A DNA stretch of 7,049 nt, taken from NCBI GenBank assembly GCA_015487535.1, contig WFPN01000084.1, forward strand, positions 1 to 7,049. The letters run 5' to 3'. The position numbers and the translations under genes were made by a program. Every line of letters begins with the position of its first letter. The first letter of the stretch is position 1. Shown here piece after piece: positions 1 through 5,410 of the stretch. The DNA comes from Aquificaceae bacterium (GTDB taxonomy: Bacteria; Aquificota; Aquificia; Aquificales; Aquificaceae). Under the pieces are notes generated by a model. It had not been told where the DNA came from, searched no databases, and worked only from the letters and a program-made list of their open reading frames with translations.

Positions 1-856
1 CTTCTTCCTTTGTCCTGCCGTGTATCATGGAGAAGAGGTTGTAGCCCCAGTGCTCGTTGGTGGTTCTCTGGTAGCAGTGGGATACGCTCTTGAATGAAGC
101 AAGGTAGAGACCAACCTCGTCTATCCTGTCCTCCGGAACCTTCCACACGGCCATGCCATTGGCCCTGAACCCTACCTTTCTGTGAAAGAGTATGGCTGAG
201 AACCTCCTCATAACTCCCTTCTCCTTCAAACTCCTCAGCGTATTTAAAAAGTCCTCCCCCGATATCCCGACCCTCTCGGCGAGTTCTTTGAAAGGTCTCT
301 CCACAAGGGGAACGTCTCTCTGGGAGATTTTTATAACCTCCCTCTCCAGTGCCGTTATCTCCGCTTTCTTGCTCTCCAAGATCTTAACCTCTTCCCTCTC
401 GTTCAGCTCCCTGTAGTCCAGCTTTACGCCTATCTTGTACGTCTTCACAGTTCTGAGGAAAGCGTAGCTCTCCACCTCTCCGAGCTTGGCGATCAGGGAT
501 ACTGTTTCCTCTAGGCTAAGCTCTCCGTCGGGGGGGACAGCCAGGGTGAACCACAGGTTGAACTCGTGATCCCTCTCGTAGTTGTGGCTCACGCCGGGGT
601 GGGAGTTGATGATCCCTGCTACTTTCTCTACCCTCTCTGGAGTAACCTTGAAGGCCACGAGTGAGCTGTCGTAACCCGCCGCCCTCGTATCGTAGATAGG
701 GGATATCTGCCTGACCACCCTATCCTCCTTGAGCTTCCTTATCTCCTCTATGACCTCCTTCTCCTCAACGCCGAGCCTTTCCGCAATACTGAGAAAGGGT
801 CTCTTTACCAGGGGTATGTGAGACTGGATCTCTCTCAGGAGAGCTTCCCTAAGCAT
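1..856 (-). CDS. nirDL: Fused two-domain siroheme decarboxylase, NirD-NirL / AhbA-AhbB type (3' end beyond left edge)
   Basis: Likely decarboxylates the C12 and C18 acetate groups of siroheme to give 12,18-didecarboxysiroheme, the cytoplasmic step before NirJ in heme d1 synthesis. The 285 visible codons hold two homologous halves, each a winged helix followed by an Lrp/AsnC-like alpha/beta domain. Residues 14-71 and 182-239 align clearly (IPLVKRPFLSIAERLGV against VPLVERPFKELAERVGI). The first half carries GVSHNYERDHEFNLWF (88-103, His91), which looks NirD/AhbA-like. The second carries SHCYQR (259-264, His260) and WGYNLFSMIHG (270-280), which looks NirL/AhbB-like. These His/Tyr/Arg motifs are the recognised siroheme decarboxylase signatures. 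The ATG at 856 follows GGAGGGGG with a 6-base spacer and overlaps the nirE stop by 8 bases. Roughly 40-60 C-terminal residues should lie outside the window. An Lrp-type regulator is less likely because of these motifs and the operon context. Confidence 0.92.
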   Translation of the reverse strand, partial: MLREALLREIQSHIPLVKRPFLSIAERLGVEEKEVIEEIRKLKEDRVVRQISPIYDTRAAGYDSSLVAFKVTPERVEKVAGIINSHPGVSHNYERDHEFNLWFTLAVPPDGELSLEETVSLIAKLGEVESYAFLRTVKTYKIGVKLDYRELNEREEVKILESKKAEITALEREVIKISQRDVPLVERPFKELAERVGISGEDFLNTLRSLKEKGVMRRFSAILFHRKVGFRANGMAVWKVPEDRIDEVGLYLASFKSVSHCYQRTTNEHWGYNLFSMIHGRTKEE

Positions 857-1613
857 GGTACACCCCCTCCAACTCCTTCAGGTTCTCCAGAAGCTCACCT
901 ATGTCCACGGACAGCCTGACCACCTCACCCACGACCATGACCGCGGGAGGTTTTACCTCTGGAGGGCTGCTCGCCACCTCTTTTAGGGTCGAAAGGACCA
1001 CCCTCTGCTCGCTCGTCGTTCCCCTCTCAACGAAGGCCACCGGCTCTTCAGGGCTCCTGCCGGCCTCGAGCAGTTCCCTCGCTATCCTCTGCCTGTTTCT
1101 GACGCCCATGAGCACGACCAGCGTGTCTATGCCCTTGAAGGATCTCCAGTCGATCCTCTTCTCCTTACCCGTGCACTCGTGTCCCGTCACGACGGCGAAC
1201 GAGGAGGCTACACCCCTGAAGGTAAGAGGTATCCCGGCGTAGGCCGGGACAGCGTAGATGGAACTTACCCCGGGCACTATCTCGTAAGGGACGCCGTGCT
1301 CCTTCAGGTATAGGGCCTCCTCTCCACCCCTCCCGAACACGAAGGGGTCGCCCCCTTTAAGCCTGATCACCTTCTCGTACACGTTGGCGTAGTAAACTAG
1401 GAGTTTGTTTATCTCCTCCTGAGGCAGCGTGTGCTTTCCGTCCTCCTTCCCTACGTAAACCAGCTTGCAGTCCGGTTCCGCATAGTTCAGAACCTCTTCA
1501 CTGACGAGCCTGTCGTAGAGTATGACGTCGGCCTCCGAGATCACCTTAACCGCCTTTAGGGTAAGCAGCTCTGGGTCTCCCGGACCTGCACCTACCAGAT
1601 AAACCTTCCCCAT
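849..1613 (-). CDS. nirE/cobA: Uroporphyrinogen-III C-methyltransferase (SUMT), NirE/CobA type
   Basis: Transfers two methyl groups from S-adenosylmethionine to C2 and C7 of uroporphyrinogen III, giving precorrin-2, the entry to siroheme and heme d1. The 254-residue protein has the usual length of a single-domain SUMT, with no fused CysG-type dehydrogenase/ferrochelatase or HemD domain. Class III methyltransferase motifs are in order: VGAGPGDPELLTL (7-19), DRLV (34-37), RLKGGDPFVFGRGGEE (84-99), EIVPGVSS (111-118), GIPLTFRGVASSFAVVTGH (127-145), LVVLMG (165-170) and PVAFVERGTTSEQRVV (191-206). It starts 3 bases after the nirF stop behind GGGAGG and overlaps nirDL by 8 bases. Its place between nirF and nirDL argues for a dedicated NirE role. 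The same enzyme could also supply siroheme or cobalamin; sequence alone does not separate NirE from CobA. Confidence 0.95.
   Translation of the reverse strand: MGKVYLVGAGPGDPELLTLKAVKVISEADVILYDRLVSEEVLNYAEPDCKLVYVGKEDGKHTLPQEEINKLLVYYANVYEKVIRLKGGDPFVFGRGGEEALYLKEHGVPYEIVPGVSSIYAVPAYAGIPLTFRGVASSFAVVTGHECTGKEKRIDWRSFKGIDTLVVLMGVRNRQRIARELLEAGRSPEEPVAFVERGTTSEQRVVLSTLKEVASSPPEVKPPAVMVVGEVVRLSVDIGELLENLKELEGVYHA
863..870 (-). promoter_or_regulatory. Shine-Dalgarno site of nirDL
   Basis: The minus strand reads GGAGGGGG and then 6 bases (TGTACC) before the ATG at 856. The site lies inside the last codons of nirE, so initiation of nirDL is probably coupled to termination of nirE. It fixes the start of a gene that overlaps its neighbour by 8 bases. 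Confidence 0.8.
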
Positions 1614-1616
1614 GGC

Positions 1617-2666
1617 TCAACCTCCCTTGATGAAGACGCCCGAGGGCGTTGGAACCGTAATCTCCAGGATCAAGTCGAGCTGTGGAACGCTGACCTTCTT
1701 CAGCTTGTTCTCGAAGTAAGAGGACAGGTATATGAACCTGCCGTCCGGGGTGAACCTGAAGTGGAGTATCCTCCTGCCGAGCTTCTTCGTCCCTACGATC
1801 TTTCCGCTTTCCCTGTCTATGATGGTCAGGAAGTCCTCCTTGTCCCCGCTGTAGTTTACGGCCACGTATCTGCCGTTCGGCGATACGGATACGAACACGG
1901 GAAACCCGGGAAGATCTATGCTCCCCTTGTAGGAGAAGTCCTTCAGGCTGACCAGATGAACCTTCCTCTCGCCCACAGCGGGCACGTACGCCACATCCCC
2001 GTAAACCCCCCATAGGCCGAAGTGGGGTATCTTGAGGACTACCTCGTTCTCTCTGGACCTGAACCTTACCTTCCTGTAGGTGAGGTCCTTCAAGCTTACA
2101 ACTCCCACCGAGCTCTCTTTGAAGAAGCCAACCAGGTAACTACCTGCGGCCAGAAGGGCGTCGAAGGGCATCTCCCCAACGTGCTCAAATACCTTGATCC
2201 TCCTGTAGCTTTCACAGTCCACCGCCCAGATCTCGTCCCTGTCCATGAGAGAGAAGAGGAGGAGTTTCTCGTGGGACTTTATCCCCACGTTTCTAGAGCC
2301 CGTCTCTATCCTGTAGAGAACCTGGAGCCCAGGGCTGAGGAAGACGACCGTGTGGGGAGCGTAGTTTGCCACGGCTATCTTGCCCTTGCAGAAGGTGAAA
2401 CCTATAGCGCTCTCCCCTACCTTAACCTTTCCCAGGAGTCTATCATCCCGCGTATCTATCCTGGATAGAAACCCATCTCTGCTGACCACGTAGGCGTTTC
2501 CGTTGAAGAACTTGATGGTAGCGTGGTTGAGATCACCCAGATCCCTTACTTCACTCTTAAGTCTGTCCCCCTCCACTACGGCAACCGAACCCCTTTCCCT
2601 CTCAACGACGTAAACCTTCTCCGCGTATGCGAGGGCAAACAGGAAGAGGACTATCAGATATAGCAT
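1617..2666 (-). CDS. nirF: Heme d1 biosynthesis protein NirF (exported d1-type beta-propeller)
   Basis: NirF is required for late heme d1 maturation in the periplasm and binds a d1 precursor (dihydro-d1). The 349 residues begin with a short signal peptide (hydrophobic core 2-13, likely cleavage after AYA, residue 15), followed by propeller repeats seen as SRDGFLSRIDT (62-72), VSPNGRYVAVNYSG (261-274) and FTPDGRFIYLSS (305-316). By alignment with NirS, His48 (LNHATIKF) sits where the proximal d1 ligand lies and His215 (KIPHFGLWG) where a distal pocket histidine lies. His302 lies in ILHFRFTPDGR, a motif I associate with NirF. The end, TPSGVFIKGG, matches the closing strand of NirS and NirN. There is no cytochrome c motif (CXXCH), which separates NirF from NirN and NirS, and no lipobox cysteine. 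It overlaps nirJ by 13 bases and stops 3 bases before nirE. Confidence 0.9.
   Translation of the reverse strand: MLYLIVLFLFALAYAEKVYVVERERGSVAVVEGDRLKSEVRDLGDLNHATIKFFNGNAYVVSRDGFLSRIDTRDDRLLGKVKVGESAIGFTFCKGKIAVANYAPHTVVFLSPGLQVLYRIETGSRNVGIKSHEKLLLFSLMDRDEIWAVDCESYRRIKVFEHVGEMPFDALLAAGSYLVGFFKESSVGVVSLKDLTYRKVRFRSRENEVVLKIPHFGLWGVYGDVAYVPAVGERKVHLVSLKDFSYKGSIDLPGFPVFVSVSPNGRYVAVNYSGDKEDFLTIIDRESGKIVGTKKLGRRILHFRFTPDGRFIYLSSYFENKLKKVSVPQLDLILEITVPTPSGVFIKGG
1621..1626 (-). promoter_or_regulatory. Shine-Dalgarno site of nirE/cobA
   Basis: GGGAGG on the minus strand lies 7 bases (TTGAGCC) before the ATG at 1613. It overlaps the last two codons of nirF, and the nirF TGA sits in the spacer. This supports the chosen start and coupled translation. 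Confidence 0.8.
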
Positions 2667-3742
2667 GCCGGGTCCTCCGCGAAGTAATCCCCGAAGGCGA
2701 AGTAGGCCCTTGCCCTCGAGTTTCCGTTACAGATCTCCAGGTAAGGACATTCCGAGCACCTTCCCTTTATACTCCTGGGCCTCTCCCTGAGTTTTGAGAG
2801 AAGACCGTTTGAGTTCCATATGCGGGAGAAACTCTTCTCCCTTAGGTTTCCAATGCTGTGAGGGAAGAAGGGGTCGGGCTTCACGTTACCCCTGAAGTCT
2901 ATGTTCACGAGCCTGACGCCCGCCTGGTTTCCGCCCCACTCTTTTAGTATTCTCCAGAGCTTTTCGCTCCTCTCCGGGAACCTCCTTTCGAACTCCTTTA
3001 GGAGGATAACCGCGTCCGCTTCGTTGTTGCCTGTAACTACGTCTATGTTCTTCCCTTTTTCTATAAACTCGAAGGCCTTTCCAACTATGAACTCAACTAG
3101 TTCCCTGTACCTACTCCTCTCAACGTCCCTCAGCCTCCTTCCCCTGCCGGCATAGACTAGATGGGATATATAGAGCTTTGGAATCTGCATCTCCTCAACC
3201 AGGTCGAAGATGAAAGGAAGGGAGTCCGCCGTTCTGTCCGTCAGGGTGAACCTCAGACCTACCCTTACACCCTCCCTCCTGCAGAGGATGAGGGCGTTTA
3301 GAGCTTCCTCGAAGGAGTGTTTCTTTCCCCTGAAGCTGTCGTGTATCTCCGGCGTCCCGTCCAGGCTCACACCCACGTAGTCGAAGCTCTCCTTTATCCT
3401 GCCGACGTTCTCCTCCCTTATCAGGAGGCCGTTCGTGGAGAGGTAGATTCTTATCCCCTTGTTTCTCAGAAGCTCTGCTATCTCGAACACGTCCTCCCTC
3501 AGGAGGGGTTCCCCGCCTGAAAGGATAGCGAACTTCACCCCTTCATCGACCAGCTCTTCGGCTATCCTGCCTATCTCTTCAAAGGAGAGCTCGCCCTTGG
3601 TATCCTGGTTTGCGGCCGAGTAGCAGTGCTTGCAGTAGAGGTTGCATCTATTCGTGAGGTTCCATATGAGTATCACACCCTGAAAGGGTCTGTAGTCCTC
3701 GTTGCTCAGGGCCTTCCTTATGAACTCACTCAGCCTTAGCAT
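2654..3742 (-). CDS. nirJ: Radical SAM heme d1 biosynthesis enzyme NirJ
   Basis: A cytoplasmic radical SAM enzyme that acts on 12,18-didecarboxysiroheme and removes the propionate side chains at C3 and C8, preparing the oxo groups of heme d1. The 362 residues contain the SAM-binding cluster motif CNLYCKHC (Cys33, Cys37, Cys40), SGGEPL (75-80) for S-adenosylmethionine binding, STNG (103-106) and VGVSLDGTPEIHDSFRG (123-139), as in SPASM/twitch-family enzymes. A C-terminal cysteine set (Cys329, Cys332, Cys338, Cys360) can bind the second [4Fe-4S] cluster reported for NirJ. Length is typical. The ATG at 3742 follows GAGGGGG with a 7-base spacer and overlaps the nirN stop by 17 bases. A related SPASM enzyme such as AhbC or AhbD (heme b branch) is the main alternative, but the flanking nirN and nirF favour NirJ. 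Confidence 0.93.
   Translation of the reverse strand: MLRLSEFIRKALSNEDYRPFQGVILIWNLTNRCNLYCKHCYSAANQDTKGELSFEEIGRIAEELVDEGVKFAILSGGEPLLREDVFEIAELLRNKGIRIYLSTNGLLIREENVGRIKESFDYVGVSLDGTPEIHDSFRGKKHSFEEALNALILCRREGVRVGLRFTLTDRTADSLPFIFDLVEEMQIPKLYISHLVYAGRGRRLRDVERSRYRELVEFIVGKAFEFIEKGKNIDVVTGNNEADAVILLKEFERRFPERSEKLWRILKEWGGNQAGVRLVNIDFRGNVKPDPFFPHSIGNLREKSFSRIWNSNGLLSKLRERPRSIKGRCSECPYLEICNGNSRARAYFAFGDYFAEDPACYI
2673..2678 (-). promoter_or_regulatory. Shine-Dalgarno site of nirF
   Basis: GGAGGA on the minus strand lies 6 bases (CCCGGC) before the ATG at 2666, inside the 3' end of nirJ. It supports the start that overlaps nirJ by 13 bases. Confidence 0.75.
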
Positions 3743-5399
3743 ACCTGTTCCCCCTCAGGCTCTCCACGAAGGAGAGTATCGCCTCGATCTCCTCCGGGGA
3801 GAGGTCTATCTTGGGCATGGCGTTCCTGCCGTATCCCAGGAGCTTCGCCGTCTCCTCGGGATTTACCAGCTGCGAGACTATCTCTTCCTTGCTCCTGTGC
3901 TTGGCTATCCACCTAAGCGAAGGCCCGAAGGCTTCCCTGGTCGTATGATGACAGCCCCAGCATTTTTCCATGAACACCTGGTATCCGAGCTGTGCCGGGG
4001 TAAAGCTCCGGTTCTTGTTCACGAGGTTGTACTTTCCTGCCGGATACTTCGCGGGTAGCTTTCCTACACGTCTTAGTTTCAATGGATCGTATATGTAAAG
4101 TCCCCCTTCCCTTCCCACAACGCTCACGTAAGCGAACCTACCGTCGTGGGAGAACTCAACGTGGGTTGCCCTGCCCCCTTCAGAGATCTGTAATCTCTTG
4201 ATCTCAAGGGTCTTTTTATCGAGGAGGACAAAGCTGCCGTCCCCGTTGTCTATCCAGAGATGGGGTATGTTGGATCCCGTCCTCACGAAGAAGCCCTTTC
4301 CCTTAGTGTCTATCTCTCTAACCAGATCCCAGCTGTACATCCTCCAGATGCTCACCTTGGTAGAACCCACGTGCCGTGTGGCGAAGTAGAAGTTCCCTCC
4401 CGAGTACCAGAAGCTCGCAGAAAAGAGATGGGGAAGTCCGGGAACTCCCTTCTCAAAGACCTTCTTCAAGGAGTCCAGCTCGTAAACGACCAGCTTACCC
4501 TCTCCCCTTGAACTCCCAACCAGGAACCTCTCGAGGGGGTCTATGAAGAAGTCCTCGAGGGGAGCCTCTATATCTCTGTAAGAGATTTCACCTTCCTCGC
4601 TCACAAAAGCCACGAACGGTCTGTCTCTGAAGGCGAGCAAAAACCCCCCTCTCTTTACCAGCTCGTAAACTGCGCTCGGCCTTCCCCTCAGCTCTATGCT
4701 CTTCAGAAGCCTCAGGTTCCTGTCCATGAGGACCAAGCTCTCGGGCAGGACGCAGCTCGCAGCGAGCACATTTCCTGACCGGGACAGGGCTATGTTCCTT
4801 AGGTATATACAGGCTCTTATCTTCTCCTTAAGTCTTCCCTCCTCTACGCTGTAGTGGGCTATCCATCCGTCTCTCGAAGGAACGTAGAAATCCCTGCCGT
4901 CGGGGGAGAACTTCACGCCCCCGTGAACGTTGGAGAGCTTGAACTTGTCGAGAATACGCGTCCCCTCGACTACCCACACCTCCTTGGCACCCTTGTCCAC
5001 AACGACCACAAGGTTCTTAACGTCCCTTATTGGCAGCTCCTTATTAGGGCCCTTCAGCTCTACACGGCTCCTTCGGATATCCTCCAAGGTGTACTCGATC
5101 TTAGGGGAGGGTGATCTTAGGTAGCCGAGTATCTTCTCTACCTCTTCTTTTGTGAGGAAGCTAAAGGCAGGCATGTTCGAGGCGGGTATTCCCTCCCTTA
5201 TAACCTTTTCTATCTTTTCGTCCGGGTATCTCCTCAAGAACTCTGGAAGTAGAGGAGGGGCGGTCCTTCCTATCCTATCTTCGTGATGACAGGATGCACA
5301 GTATTTGAGATATAGACCTCTCCCATCACCGGCGAAGGAAAAGAGAAAAAGGAGGGAAAGGGAGGGGGCGAGGGAGCGAAGTGAGATGAGAGAGGCCAT
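3726..5399 (-). CDS. nirN: NirN-like dihydro-heme d1 dehydrogenase with an extra C-terminal cytochrome c domain
   Basis: A periplasmic c/d1-type protein, most likely NirN, which oxidises a propionate of dihydro-heme d1 to the acrylate and so completes heme d1. The 557 residues comprise a signal peptide (about 1-23), cytochrome c domain 1 (CASCH, Cys34/Cys37/His38; probable axial Met76 in SNMPAF), a d1-type propeller (about 125-462), and cytochrome c domain 2 (CWGCH, Cys480/Cys483/His484; probable axial Met528 in NAMPKI). By alignment with NirS, His159 (VHGGVKFSPDGR) is the proximal d1 ligand and His324 (GLPHLFSA) a distal one, while the other NirS distal His is Glu282. The propeller ends in YPAGKYNLV, like the NirS C terminus. 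The classical NirN stops there; the added domain of about 90 residues resembles a small NirC/NirM-type carrier. The gene starts 9 bases after nirS behind GAGGTGAT. A NirS paralogue is less likely because of Glu282. Confidence 0.85.
   Translation of the reverse strand: MASLISLRSLAPSLSLLFLFSFAGDGRGLYLKYCASCHHEDRIGRTAPPLLPEFLRRYPDEKIEKVIREGIPASNMPAFSFLTKEEVEKILGYLRSPSPKIEYTLEDIRRSRVELKGPNKELPIRDVKNLVVVVDKGAKEVWVVEGTRILDKFKLSNVHGGVKFSPDGRDFYVPSRDGWIAHYSVEEGRLKEKIRACIYLRNIALSRSGNVLAASCVLPESLVLMDRNLRLLKSIELRGRPSAVYELVKRGGFLLAFRDRPFVAFVSEEGEISYRDIEAPLEDFFIDPLERFLVGSSRGEGKLVVYELDSLKKVFEKGVPGLPHLFSASFWYSGGNFYFATRHVGSTKVSIWRMYSWDLVREIDTKGKGFFVRTGSNIPHLWIDNGDGSFVLLDKKTLEIKRLQISEGGRATHVEFSHDGRFAYVSVVGREGGLYIYDPLKLRRVGKLPAKYPAGKYNLVNKNRSFTPAQLGYQVFMEKCWGCHHTTREAFGPSLRWIAKHRSKEEIVSQLVNPEETAKLLGYGRNAMPKIDLSPEEIEAILSFVESLRGNRYAKAE
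3750..3756 (-). promoter_or_regulatory. Shine-Dalgarno site of nirJ
   Basis: GAGGGGG on the minus strand lies 7 bases (AACAGGT) before the ATG at 3742 and within the nirN coding end. It supports the nirJ start despite the 17-base overlap. Confidence 0.75.
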
Positions 5400-5402
5400 C
5401 TC

Positions 5403-5410
5403 ATCACCTC
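5403..5410 (-). promoter_or_regulatory. Shine-Dalgarno site of nirN overlapping the nirS stop
   Basis: GAGGTGAT on the minus strand is an extended match to the 16S anti-Shine-Dalgarno sequence. Its GAGG core lies 7 bases before the ATG at 5399. The nirS TGA (5411-5409) overlaps the site, so ribosomes ending nirS stand on the nirN initiation site. Confidence 0.75.

Noticed and set aside
1..856. Reading the left gene as an Lrp/AsnC transcription regulator
   Set aside because: The winged-helix and alpha/beta fold is shared, but the tandem duplication, the HNYER and HCYQR...YNLFSMIHG signatures and the nir operon context identify a siroheme decarboxylase.
1546..2013. A 155-codon minus-strand frame across the nirF/nirE junction
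   Set aside because: It is an alternative frame of nirF and nirE, very rich in Arg and Gly, with no family resemblance. The overlapping genes are certain. The same applies to 5731-6063 and 6697-6927 inside nirS.
2022..2468. A 148-codon open frame on the plus strand inside nirF
   Set aside because: It lies wholly antisense to a well-supported gene, has no recognisable motif or good ribosome site, and its composition mirrors the codon bias of the gene opposite. Similar plus-strand frames at 192-416, 901-1242 and 3702-4058 were rejected for the same reasons.
3726..5399. A second NirS copy or a nitrite reductase isoenzyme
   Set aside because: The NirS HDGGWD motif with its catalytic His is changed to EDFFID, and PHPGRGAN is reduced to PHLFSA. 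Propeller similarity to NirS is weak outside the pocket, as expected for NirN.
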